The notes under the pieces were generated by a model. It made no database searches. It saw only the letters and a program-made list of their open reading frames with translations, and was not told where the DNA came from. Source: Eupeodes corollae (taxonomy: Eukaryota; Arthropoda; Insecta; Diptera; Syrphidae). Taken from it: a stretch of 64,000 nt of DNA. The first letter of the stretch is position 1. Every line of letters begins with the position of its first letter. Both the position numbers and the translations under genes were made by a program. The stretch lies in the NCBI RefSeq assembly GCF_945859685.1, contig NC_079149.1, positions 122,175,575 through 122,239,574 on the forward strand. Direction: 5' to 3'. This document shows positions 33,541 to 45,428 of the stretch, piece after piece.

Positions 33541-36408
33541 TTTTAGAAATATCTAGACAAAATTTCACTAAATTGATTTGACGTCCCGAATATCTCATCA
33601 GATGAAAGCTTAAACTTCAATTCTAGATTGCATAGTTTCGAAACTCTATAATAGACAATTTGGTTTATTATTAATACAAAAATATTATTTCCTCAGTTTT
33701 AAAAGAACCAATAGGTAATTACCAGCGTCTTTTTTTTCTAGACGATCTAATTCAAATTAAATAAAAATTTGGTAACACTTATCTATAGACAATTTACCAA
33801 ATTAAATACATGCATTTTTGGCAGCACTTATCGGCAGCATAAACTTGACTGGCAGCGCTGTCAAACTAATTTTATGACTGATCTGTTTGTTCTTTTATTT
33901 AGGAAAAGTACCTATGTATATTTTGTTAAATATAAACTTATTAATTTTATTTTCACAAACTTATTGTTTGTTTTGTTTAACATTTTCACAATTTTATCGA
34001 TTGAATACAAAATAGACAAATATTAAGCTTTTCGTTACATAATTAAAAAAAATATTTTATTTCGTTACATTATTAAAAACAAATATTTAATTTCCAGATA
34101 AATAAAAATAGTAATGTGGAAGTACTATTTTTATTGAAATAATTGAAAGTGATACCAAACATTACAAGACAAAATTTCACCTGGTGTGAAATAGAAAAAC
34201 AATTTTTGGGATCACAAAAATAGGGAAAATAAAACACGGCTATTAATACTTAATTTAAAATTTGGATACATTTTTGGGACACTTTTTATTTCAAGTAAGT
34301 TTTTTGAAAATTTATTTTTTTATATGTTTAAAATTTCACAACTTAAAATAAATTCTCAGTCGGTTGGCAAAAAAGTTTCTTCCCAAACAAAATATTGATG
34401 TTTTTTGCAAACATTCTTTCTGTAGGCTCTTTAAAAATGTTGAAAAGTTCAACAACATCTTATAGTATCATGTCACCCCAATCATTATTAGGCTGAAAAA
34501 AGTTTGTAACAAACCGAGTTCATTGTTTTGTATATTTTTTTTTATTTTTCTTATTAAAACCTTAAATAAACGAATCTCAAAGCCACTCAAGCATATTAAA
34601 GCTTCTTATAGTAAATTATAAAAAATATGCTTAGCAAAAAAAAAGAAGTTATGTAATGTCACCTTACCATGGTGGAGAGCATAAAAGTGTTTATCTTATT
34701 AAAATTCCTAACCTGTCATCGCCATCACACCATCCATGAAATGTTTTTAAAGTGGTATGGTGCAGCGTTATGAAAAAAAAAGTTAAATGAGAACAAATTT
34801 AGTTTTATAGATGCAAAAAATAAATAAACGAGCTTTGAAATAAGAGGCAGGTAGGGTAGGGTAGGCAGTAGACATTATACTATATAAGTTTAATGTTTAC
34901 TTTATTGCTCCGGAGGTCTTTGACACCTTTTACTTTCATTATTAAACAAAAAAAATAAACATGTTAAATGTAGGGTGTAAAATTTTCTCTTAATTAAAAT
35001 AATACTTTTAAAAGGTATTATTCATTTTTATATGCATTTATACATAGCCATAATTATTATTATAACCATGAATATTTTTATTTTCTTAATTATTAAAACA
35101 TTTAAAAAGTCCAACAACCATTAAATTGGCTTTTTTTCAAGCTCTAATAGGGTGTTCTGCGATATAATTTGCATTCCTCATGAATCGTGATAAAACCACA
35201 AACATGAAGACAAACAAAATCAACTTAAGTAGTAAGCCATAAGTATCTATCTTTTTTCGTTGCATGTAAAGTAATTTATTTGACGTGCGATGCAAAAATT
35301 GAATTTATTAGAAATTCTTAATTAATTTTTTTCTATCTTTCTTTCTTTTTATGTGGTAAATTTTTCTTTTGGCCAACAGTAAACACCTCATGGGGAAAAA
35401 TCTATTTAGCACAGCAGTTAAAAAAAAAGAAGAATATTATTCTCATTATTATTTTCATGGTTATTGAATAACACGATTCAATCTAAAGATAGACCCATAA
35501 TTAAGCTTATAGCATCAGTTTTAACGAGATGGTGTTATAGAATAACCTAGAAACAGAACTGATTAATTAATTATTGCAGTATAATTGATGTGCTAAGAAT
35601 ATCTCGAATTCAACATAAACGAAAGGCAGATTTGAAGAATACATATTGAATAGGTTATTAAAACTGGTGCAGATAAAGTTAAAAAACATAGTACATCCGT
35701 CAAAATCAGAGTTGAAAGAAATTTAACATAAAATAAAATATTTTGGAAGTAGTTAAGGACTTAATATGTTTTCTTCAGGTGATTGCTCTGAAAAACATTT
35801 AGGATCATTTATTTCATAGATTTAAGTTTCGAAAATGGGATGACATTAGACAACTGTCAAACGCAGTTTTCATTTCAAGTGTCATTATAACAATTAAAGG
35901 TTTGTCATTCATGATAATAGATAGCTTAACAATCGAAGAACGCGTTCAAAATTTAAATTAATCCAATTAATTGATGCAATTAATTGTAAGTCTGACAAAA
36001 GGAATTATGGGACCCACTGTTTTTATTCTTTAGGAGTTTTATTACATTACAATACACACTACTCAGCACATATGTAAATGCACAGAGTTAAGAACACAGC
36101 ACCTTGAGCGACTAGACTGTGTAAGGTGGTAACAACACAAGACATTAATACAAGACAGAAGGACACAAGAGAAAGAACAACAGACAGAAAGAACACATGA
36201 CAACAGCACGCGGTAGTTTTCGAGGCGGTCCTCCATCGGTCTACTAACCACGCTCACTGATGCTTGATTTCGGTAATCGATGGGAACCGAAGTTTAATCT
36301 GTGACTATGCCCAAATTAAGAAGTTTAATGTTGGTGGATATTAAGTTGCTCTATCCAGAAGTGTTATTCAAAAAGTGTCTGAACATAATCACTGTGTTGG
36401 CAATCATA
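33541..36408. other. Non-coding stretch with a compositional island at 36.0-36.3 kb
   Basis: No gene supported. A 30-bp near-perfect tandem duplication lies at 34,030-34,089 (ttcgttacat...attaaaaa). At about 36,010-36,300 the sequence turns GC-richer and CA-rich, unlike its flanks. Read on the minus strand it has an AATAAA-like signal followed about 25 bases later by a possible end, reminiscent of an LTR tail, but no partner or coding region is present. Confidence 0.45.
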
Positions 36409-37499
36409 AGTTTAAAATTAATATAGAAAAGAGGCTGGGATGCGACCCACCCTGATAACTTCCCATCCCGTCTGTCGATTTGTCTTGCTTAAAAGTTTAA
36501 AGGTTTTCGTGTTAAACAATATATTTTATATAAAGAAATAGTTTAGTTTGAAAATCTAGTTTTGTTAAATAGATTTTTAGTCGACAACAAATTTTTACCA
36601 ATTTTAGTATCATTTCTTAAATTTTTACAAATTGGTAGAATAAAATTAATTTAAGAGATAAAGAGAGTACTATTTTTTTTGTAGATTTTATTTTTTTATG
36701 AAGAAACAGACTGTTGGATTTTTATTAAAAAAAAACCACTGAATAATGGAGACAATATTTTCTGTGAATTAAAAAAAGCTTGAAGACAATATCTCAAAGT
36801 TTTGAAAGATATTTGAGTCGAAAGTAAATTTTTACCAAGTTTTAGTATTGTTTTTTTTTAGGTTTTTATTTTTTGTAAAAAAACTGTCAATTAGATTTTT
36901 CTCAGAATTTCACTGAATGTTGACAGCAATATTTTTTAAAAGATGAAAGTAGTTTAAGATATTAGAATCGAAAATCAATTTCACCAGCTTTTATTAATTT
37001 TTATGTTTAGGTTTTTATTTTTTGTAAAAAAAAATGCCAATTCGATTTTTCTCAAAATTTTTCTGAATATTGAAAAAATAAGATAAAATTTGGTGAAAGC
37101 CATAATATCAATTTTTTAAAAGATGTTTGAGTCGAAAATCATCTTTTACCAACTTTTATTAATATGTTTTTGTTTTTATTTTTTGTAAAAAAAATGTTAA
37201 AACAAATATTTCTTATAAGATAAAATAAGTTGAGTCGAAATACAGCTTTTACCAACTTTAAGTAATGTTTTATTTAAGGTTTTTATAAAAAAAACTGTCA
37301 ATTTGATTTTTCTCAAAATTTTACCAAATGTTGAAAACAATTTTCAAGATGACAAATTATTTTTTCAGTTATTTTGATTTATAAAAAAAACGTTAATTGA
37401 ATTTTTTTCCAAAATATATTTGTTTGTTATCACGTTACAATAAATAATATACAATTTATTTCAAGTCTCAGTTTAAATTAACAGTTTAAAATTAATATA
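36409..37499 (+). mobile_element. TAACTTCCC-family repeat, copy B with 17-bp flanking direct repeats
   Basis: A 17-bp direct repeat, agtttaaaattaatata, lies at 36409-36425 and 37483-37499 and brackets the copy, as a target-site duplication would. Inside, ggctgggatgcgacccaccc leads into ctgataacttcccatcccgt (to 36,470), then four to five degenerate tandem units marked by GAGTCGAAA-like words at 36,815, 36,965, 37,129 and 37,232. The GGGAAGTTA end seen in the other copies is absent; the sequence stops after a ttcaagtctca segment that in copy C lies about 300 bp before that end. No coding capacity is seen. Confidence 0.7.
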
Positions 37500-37844
37500 A
37501 AAATATAAAGTTTTAACCAAATTTCGAAAAAAATTAAAGCATTTTTGCCACAGACCGATGCGTGTATTGTTTTTGAATATTCAGGAACTATTTTACTTAC
37601 TCCTTTGATATTGATATTTAAAAAGGTCTTTTAAATATCTTTTGTGAAACTTCTAGAAACGCTTGCAGTTTAACCTTGGTCCCAATTAAACAGATATAAC
37701 TAAGTGCAGAGATTCTTTCTTCATTTTCTTGGTTAAATAGTTTACCCATTTTTTCAATCCCTTTCCTCTTTTCTAATTCTAATTTGCATTTTATTAAAAA
37801 GGGTGTCTTAGTTTCTCAAATTTAGCCGCACATCACTAATATGG

Positions 37845-38768
37845 AATGCTGATATTCACAAAATAAACGCTGGTGTGCCCAGGGCTCCGTTTTGTCTCCG
37901 ACACTTTTCCTTATTTTTATAAATGATCTTTTGTCTGAAACTTCTAGCCCACTTAATTGTTTCATATTCGTTTCTAGATTCTCATCCTTGTTCTTCGGAT
38001 GTGGACTACCAACGGCAACATATGATGAGCTCATTAAATTCTGATCTTGACAGCATTGTCTAATGGGGAATCAAAAACCGTGTAGAATTTAATGCTTCGA
38101 AAATTCAATGATGTCTACTGTCAAAATCGTAACCTTTCCCCTATGCCACTATCCATGAGTGGTACTTGCATCGAGGTATGTGCATTAAAACCACTTGTTG
38201 TGGTGTGCTCACATATTTGACATCGCTAAAAATGCTGCTAAGTGCTTAGGTTTTCTTCAAAGGTGCAAGAAGTTTTTTACTCCTACTGATCTGGCTATAA
38301 TCTATAAAGCCTATATTCGTCCGAAACTCGAGTACAATTCCCATATCTGGGCAGGTGCTCCAATAACCTACTTGAGTCTCCTAGACAGAATTCAAAAAAG
38401 AGCACTAAAGATGATAGGTGACTGTTGTCTTACTGAAACTTTTGTATCTCTCGAGCACCGTCGTAAGGTTTCATGCCTGTCATTATTTTATCGCTACTTT
38501 CATAAACAATGTTCTAATGAAATAGCCAGTTGCATTCCTCCCCTTACTGTAAAGTACAGAGATTCTTTCTTTAGTCGCACCACACGAATGTGGAATGGTT
38601 TACCAGACTCAATGTTTTCCCACTCATTACAATGTGCAGACATTCAAAACCAATGTGCATCGGTATCTTTTTTCTAATTCTATCCTCCCTTCTTAATTGC
38701 TCGCACTGTGATTAATCATGATAAGGGTATTCATATCCCCTTGAGTGCGCGTATAATATAAAAAAAAA
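37845..38768 (+). pseudogene. Jockey/CR1-group retrotransposon, 3' half with tail
   Basis: Starts inside RT motif B (HKINAGVP, frameshifted at the Q-G codons near 37,878). A degenerate connection follows, then the C-terminal region in one frame at 38,195-38,677: FTPTDLAIIYKAYIRPKLEY, NSHIWAGAP, LLDRIQKRALKMIGDC, a Leu-Glu-His-Arg-Arg box, LSLFYRYFH and FFSRTTRMWNGLPDSMFS. The 3' end is an untranslated segment closing in gtgcgcgtataatata plus an A-run (38,751-38,768), so the true 3' terminus is kept. 5'-truncated, as usual for LINEs. Same family as 8.3-9.7 kb and 40.0-40.9 kb. Confidence 0.88.
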
Positions 38769-40029
38769 CGGAATGCTTTATCTAATTCAGTTTTCTCTGT
38801 TTTTTAATATTAAAAAATCTTTAAACCAAATGTTCACCGGAATCTTTTTCTAAATCCTATCACATTGGCTATATTTTTAAACTATTCAAAACCCCTCAAA
38901 TATAAAAAAAAAAGTTTTTTCTCTACACATTTGAGCAAAAATTATTCAGTATTTCAACCATATTTTGAATATTCGAATTGTCAAATATGATACATTTGTC
39001 TTTCATAGAATGCGTCATTTTTACTGTCTCTTAGCTGCCAGCTGTCAAAATCGTTTATTTTATTTTTGACAAAATAAAACAGTTTGAACTCAACTTTAGG
39101 ATATCCTTTAAAAGTGAATTTAACTTAGCGATAGTACATTAAATCCTTAATTTTGTATATAAACCATTAAAACCATCAAAATTAAATGCCTATATCTACC
39201 GAAAATCATTAATAATACCACTCTCTGCTTTATTATTTAAAAACCTCATTTTTGAGTCTTCTCATAATCAAATTCATTAAAAATTATCCATTCAAACGAT
39301 AAAATTACCCTGACCTGACATTTTATACTACATACATACATATATAACAAGCCAGGGAGAGGAGGCTAACTTCACTTCATCGTCGTCGTAGTCATCGTTA
39401 TCGTCGTTGTCGTCTCCTTCTGAAACTTTATGAATGAATGAAGCACAACCACCCACAACCCAACGCCCACACCCGAAGCTGCATCAAATATTCAAAAACT
39501 CTCCATGAACCAAGGCCAAATGGTATTGAGCGTGCCAATGGAATTCAATAGATGTTTTTTAAGTTCAATATGCAACTGATCAGAGCTTTTGCAAAAACAA
39601 CAAAAAATAAATTAAAGAAAATAATAAAAATACAAAATTTCGAATTCCATAAGGCACACACGTGTTCTTCCACACTTGGTTGCACCATGTTTTCATTTTC
39701 ATATACATATATATAAAATATCTGTAGTACGTGCTATATCGTCAAACCAAATCATATCAATGTCAACGTTACTCAACGATCTATCTAAAAAGTTAGAATT
39801 CATTCCTATTACTCAAAACTCACAAGTAACTGCGAGAACATATAACTCACGTAGCACACCTCGCCCGTCGCCTATGTTCCAATTTGTTATCCTCACAGAT
39901 ACAACTCATAGATACAGTTATAGACAAAATATTAGGAACGAAGCTGAATTTTTGACAATAATTTCTTTATCACTTATGTTATGCAAGAAATCAAAGTTTT
40001 GACCATTTAATTTTAATAATAAATATTTT
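38769..40029. other. Non-coding stretch between two LINE copies
   Basis: AT-rich sequence without a supported gene. A TCG/TTG trinucleotide microsatellite lies at about 39,379-39,418. A 108-codon open frame at 39,676-40,002 has no recognisable domain and runs into the 5' edge of the next LINE copy; it is probably chance. Confidence 0.5.
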
Positions 40030-40905
40030 CCTAATAATTCAACGCTGACAGTAAGTGTTATGACTCCGTCTATCATCAAGCGCGTTGGTGATTCTATGGG
40101 GCCAATCTTTTTTCGCACTCGTACTGTGGCGAGAATCCTAAAAAATCTTAACATACATAAATCCGCTGGTCCGGATGGTATCCCCACTATTATTCTGAAG
40201 AGGTGTTCTTCAACGCTGGCAAAACCACTGCGTAAGCTTTTTCATCTGTCCTACTCCCCAGGTCTCGTTCCGAGCGGATGCAAAACCGAATTTGTCCAGC
40301 CTATTCCCAAAAAAGGCGAATCTTCCTCACCCTCTAATTGCCAACCAATTGCACTTACGTCCCATCTTTCCGAGGTCTTGGAAACGTTGATTAATTATCA
40401 GCTTAAGAAATATCTTGAGGAACGGAAGTTTTTTAATGACGGACAATACGGCTTTCATAGCAATAGGACCACTGGTGATCTCATGGTTCATCTCACCGAA
40501 CAGTGGAACAAATCTTTAAATCGTATGTAGAAACTAAGATTATTGCACTTGATATTTCGAAAGCATTTGAAAGCATCTTGCTCTCTTATCAAAAATGCGT
40601 TCTATTGGTATTGACGAATCTCTTCTACGTTTGATTAGAAATTTTCTTTCAAAACATTCATTAAAAGCTGTTTTGGACGGATTCAAGTCTGAAACCCATA
40701 AAATAAATACTGGTGTGCCCCAGGGCTCCATTTTGTCTCCTGTCTGCTACTTCTAATCCAATACATTGTTTCGCTGACGATAGCACTCTTAGCTTTTCAC
40801 ATTCGTTTTCAGATTCACATCCCTCTTTTTTTGGATATAGAACTTTTAATTTGCATTTCTGTTTTCCAATCCAATCTTCCATTTTAACTTTCAAATTTTA
40901 AAAAT
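40030..40905 (+). pseudogene. Jockey/CR1-group retrotransposon, RT fragment
   Basis: A 156-codon open segment (40,060-40,530) carries the RT start: FFRTRTVARILKNLNIHKSA, GPDGIPTIILKRCSS, FVQPIPKKGESSSPSN, LINYQLKKYLEE, QYGFHSNRTTGDLMVHLTEQ. After a stop near 40,530 come ALDISKAFES (40,546), VLDGFKSETHKINTGVPQGS near 40,672-40,731 and a deletion that joins SPVC directly to SNPIHCFADDST (near 40,755-40,790). The FADD motif is intact but separated from the palm by a stop and a deletion of the PTLFLIFINDL block. Both ends truncated; homologous to 8.3-9.2 kb. Confidence 0.88.
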
Positions 40906-40910
40906 ACCCG

Positions 40911-42571
40911 TTTTCCACAGTATTTTAAATTTGTTTTTTTTTTTTTTAATATAATTTAAATAATATACATACAGTCCTTTTAAAAACGATATATTCGTAA
41001 CGCGATTCGTCTTTTTCTGCTGAAAGCCTTTTCAACATAAATGGTTTAGTGTTTCTATAAACTTTATGTAAGACAGGTGAAATCTAACAACCTATTTGGA
41101 TTTTTAAAAACTTAATGAAATTTTATAAATATTTGAAATAAATATTGGAGATAAGGTTGATATATTTTTAATAACAATACGATTTTTTTTGAAAGAGCTA
41201 CTCCAGGAGTACCTTTTATAGCTTTATATATATTTATATTTTTTTTTCTTGATAATTTTAGGAACATTGACGTGATAGAATTTCGAAATAAAGTTATCAA
41301 AACCCATCGAAAAGGACAAAAGTTTTACTTAAAGTGTAGTATTTTATATCTAATTGAAAATTTCTTATTTAAACATTTGTAATGAAGTTTTTCTTCAGGA
41401 GTAGAGTATACCACATTTCAGTAAAGGTTTTCCAAAAATTCGCTTCATTAGATAGCTTATGTCAACTCGCTTTAACACTACACTCACTGGAATGACTCTT
41501 AATGAGATTTTGGTCCATTTTTTGAATGTTTCGCTTGTACATTTTTCATTTAAATATGAGCTTTGTTAACTTGAGGTGGTATTTTTTTTTTAATTTATTT
41601 TTTTTTTAATTATTCCGTCTAAAAAAATTGGACACAATGTTTGATCAACCAAAAGAAGTGACCCTTAACTATACTGTCAACTCCTATTTTGAATATCGGT
41701 TTTATAAAGTTATATTTAAGCCGATTCTCACGACGAAAAAACATTTTTAATCAAACTAAAATAAATTAGTTTCTATTTCAAAATTTGAAAGTGCATTCTT
41801 AAAAGCGTCATGATGTCTGTTGTATTCTTTTGCAAGATATGTCGGCTTCCTGCACCGGTTATGTATCTTTTGTTTTACATTGCAAGTTACGCCTTCTAAG
41901 GTTAAGGTTTTCTAAAGCATACGAACAACTCTACTATAGCTGACTTTGTGTCAAAATCGCGATGCTGATTTATGGATTAGCTTAATATTTTCGTACTAAT
42001 GTGGCATTGTCTTTGGAAGTCATTTGTAACAGATATATTCTTAGCCCTATTGCACCATCTACTTTGCAATTTGCAACTTATTATTTTAACTTTGAATATT
42101 TTGTGTCACAAAACTCCAATTTACAAAAAAGAAATTATCATTTTTAAAAGTAAAACAAAACTACCTTTTTTGCAAAATTTTGTTTTACCAAACAAAAAGG
42201 TATCAGCAAATTAAAACGATTTGCGCTTTTACTTTGCAAGAAATTTTTATTTTGAAAATTGTGTAAAATGGTTGGTACAAAAGTGAAAAATTTACAAGCT
42301 TTTTTGTAAATTAGATCTTTCTTGAGCTGTAAAAATAAGTTTGAAATTTAAAAAAGAAGTTAAACTTAAGCGACAAAATGTGAATTGAAAAAAATGCGTC
42401 TTAAGAGTATGGAACTATCGTGTGGAATAGTTTTTATTTCATTTTCTTTTTCTTCTTAATCATTAAATTTTAATAAATATGGCCGGATGGGCGGAAAGTT
42501 TGAAAATAATACCAATACATTCTAATAGTGTACATTTTTTTAACTCACATAATTCTCTTAATTTTTTGGCT
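40911..42571. other. Non-coding AT-rich stretch
   Basis: Homopolymer-rich sequence. No gene, repeat or RNA could be supported. Confidence 0.55.
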
Positions 42572-42844
42572 AGTGCAGGTGGCATGATGGTTAGTGCGTT
42601 GGACTCTCATGCGAGAGGTCCCTGCCTGTGCCATATAAAGTTTTTTTTTTTCACGGGAACTGCCTCTTGCGAGGAATTGACAAATTCTCCAAGAGTAATT
42701 TTTGTCATGAAAAAGTGCTTTCGGCATATAAATTGTAGGTCTTCTCCATCCGTGCAATTACTCGCACACAGGAGTGGTTGAGAGTTGTAAGTCACAAGCC
42801 CTGGTTCTCTACGGACTGTTGCACCACCTAATTTATTTATTTTG
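42572..42844 (+). mobile_element. tRNA-related SINE copy
   Basis: The head ggcatgatggttagtgcgtt (42,581-42,600) contains a good RNA polymerase III A-box (TGGTTAGTGCGTTGG). The expected B-box (GGTTCGANTCC) is not intact: after gcgagaggt the sequence goes directly to ccctgcctgtgcc. A body follows with ttgcgaggaattgacaaatt, then ccaagagtaatttttgtcat and gaaaaagtgctttc, and the copy ends in (ATTT)n-like tail (gcaccacctaatttatttat). I recall this body as a common fly SINE, but no search was possible. Short open frames on both strands here are not genes. Confidence 0.7.
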
Positions 42845-45204
42845 AATTATCTTAATTTAAAGTTAAATTCAATTCTTTATTATTCTAGCTTGAATTTAAG
42901 TAAATTCATTTTACAAAGATTCGTATTAACGAAACAATAGTGTTTGGATTTTCGTTTTATATTTGCGTGACACAAAGTATCATATTTTCACAATTCAGTC
43001 TATTTTTATTATTCTTTCTATTATTCAATGCTACAACGACTTCAAGATAGTAGAATCTTTTGCTCCATCTTTTTATACATAACATATTTAAAGAAAACTA
43101 AGGCTTATGTTTTTGATAAATCTTAGATTAAAAATATTATCGAAAATTTGTGTTTTTTTAATAAAACAAGACTTATTGTATGAATATTTTCTTTAAGTGC
43201 TCTTATTATTTAGACCAACTTTATTTTTTTAACATTCACACAATTCTTAGTAAAATAGTTTGGCAACATTTGTATAAAGTATTAACTAATTAATTTTCAT
43301 GACAAGTTAGCTTTTACTTAAGTAAGCAACAGTTTTACTGAGAACAAAGAAATGTTTCTATTTTGTTGGCCACAGCTGTACATTTATACATGGCCTTAAC
43401 CGTCATGGATACACTCATGTTTGACGACGAACGGGTAAATGGGGGAAGCGTTTTGAATAAGAAAAACTGAATCAAATCAAAAACGCCCCTCGTATTCCAT
43501 ATAACTTAAATGTCAAAAATCCAAAAACGAGAATGATAATAAAGGTCAATGCGAACGACTGTTCGAGTAAACAATCTTCTACGCCTTAATATAATAATAA
43601 CAATAATGCTTCACAAACAAAACCCCAATTCGAATCTATTCCACCTTGTAACTATATTTATATAAGGTATAAGATTCTATTATACGTTTGAAGATGTGTA
43701 TGTATCTAAGGATATACTCCATATCAAGGATATTCGTTCATGCAAATAAGTAGACATCTTACTTCATTGGTAGTCCTTAGATCCAACAGAAGGAGAATAC
43801 TAATTTGCCTTCTCAATCCTCAATCTGAGAATATCAATATAACTACCTAGACCATCAGGACCACCTACTTACAAACCTACATACATATATACTCCTTCAA
43901 CTTCAACTATACGAGCGACGCAACAAATTTCTCTCGTTGTCAATGAGGGAACCAGAACGGAAATCTCTTGGAACCTAGATATCATCTTCATATCCGTATC
44001 TGTATTATTCGTGTATCGATATTCTGGTTTACTCTTGATGGCGATGAAGATGGCGATGACGATAGCAATGGGGGTAATAGTACATAACTTTGCGGAAGTG
44101 CGGACTTCGAAGGCCGGAAAAGGAAAGGAAACATATAAATGGCGTAAGAGATGATGATCCAATATAGAAATGTTATATAAATTATTTTTAGCTATGTACG
44201 TATAGATATAGGCCAGGTAGGTCGGTAAGTTTGTCTTTGGGTAATATACACTTTCTTACGCTGCTGGTAATACATTTTGATTTGGTGGGAGAAGGGGGAA
44301 TAAAATAATGATTTCTAATTTTCTTTTTGAAATTCATCTTTCTTCGACGATTTATTTATTTACTTGTTTGCTTTGTTGGATTTGTGTTCGATTTGATTTA
44401 CTTGAATTTATTTAGACGCACAGTGGGGCAAGTTATGTAATTGAGCATAAATAAATGAAACGTAGACTCAGTGAAAGTTTTAAGTGATATTTTTTTTTTT
44501 TTTTAAATGTTTCTATTCATCTAATCAGGTATTAAAACCTCTCATCTTCTTCTTTATGATATTAACATGGAATTTAAAAATTAACCTACTAAACTTTTCT
44601 TAATCCCAACAAAGCTTCAATTCAATTTCATCTTATATGTATGCATAAAAGTGTATGGAATATTCCTCATAAAATAATAAAAAAATAAAAATAGTACCCC
44701 AGGGCGTATATGTACTTTTAATATTTGGTTATTTTTGTACTTAACGAAATTTGGCTCCATTTTATTTAAATATCTGTTAATTTTGAATAGCTAATAGATA
44801 AGACCAAAGCAGTTTTTGAGATTGTTGATTGAAGTCTATAAACAGAGTTTGTCTAAATCAGGAAGTTAAAAATTTACTGTTGTAGAAATATAAGTCAATC
44901 GTGAAAAAAACATTGCTTTATTTTATGAAAAAAAAATCAACTATGCTTGAATTTAAGTATCGTGTAGTTTATACATAAAGATTGTATTTACAAAACCAAA
45001 AGACACCCAATTCAAATTCAATTTTTTGATGATCCATATGAAAAATCATTAGTTTTGTGCAAGTTTTTAAAAACATTAATTTTGTAGAAACATGGTGCAA
45101 TTGAAAAAAACAATATTTTACAGTTACAACACTAATTTTAAAGAAGGGAAAGACGATCTGAAAAACGGTTTTGAAAGACAGTGGATTGCTTAAATAGTTT
45201 CATT
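42845..45204. other. Non-coding stretch
   Basis: No gene supported. At 43,860-44,160 composition is more balanced and a 97-codon minus-strand open frame exists, but it has no recognisable domain. Otherwise AT-rich with poly-T runs (for example 44,490-44,504). Confidence 0.5.
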
Positions 45205-45300
45205 CATATAATCATTCATACATAACTATACGATTTCGAAACAGCAGAGTGGACAAAATGCAGCCCTGAGGCACACCATACACAATTTGTTTGTAAACTT
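45205..45300 (-). pseudogene. RT motif-B relic (GVPQGC)
   Basis: Minus-strand reading gives IVYGVPQGCILSTLLF at about 45,286-45,239, a good match to the RT motif before the catalytic YADD. No other motif on this strand is recognised nearby; the preceding FKFTNKL-like residues resemble the relic at 48.6 kb. Confidence 0.55.
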
Positions 45301-45344
45301 AAAACTTAACAATTCAACTTGAATTTTGTTGATTGAAAATTGAT

Positions 45345-45428
45345 TCTTTATGCAGATGATGCAGTGATTTCCATAGAAAACTTTAGAAATATAATCATCT
45401 ATTTAAAAAGTCGCGTTGTCACCACAAT
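45345..45428 (+). pseudogene. RT YADD-motif relic on the opposite strand
   Basis: Plus-strand reading gives LYADDAVISIENFR followed by about a dozen further codons to ATG. LYADDAVIS is a typical catalytic motif of insect non-LTR reverse transcriptases. It faces away from the GVPQG relic just to its left, so the two cannot belong to one intact gene. Chance is possible for such a short piece. Confidence 0.4.

Noticed and set aside
39676..40002. 108-codon frame as the endonuclease end of the 40-kb LINE
   Set aside because: No residues typical of the endonuclease or linker could be recognised, and homology to the 8.3-kb copy begins only near 40,030.
42581..42630. tRNA gene
   Set aside because: Only the A-box half is tRNA-like; no acceptor stem, anticodon arm or intact B-box. 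Better explained as a SINE head.
42479..42795. 100-codon plus-strand frame and two minus-strand frames
   Set aside because: They run through the SINE copy and have no protein-like features.
43869..44162. 97-codon minus-strand frame with a hydrophobic stretch
   Set aside because: Balanced composition made it tempting, but there is no domain, no conserved motif and no visible splice context.
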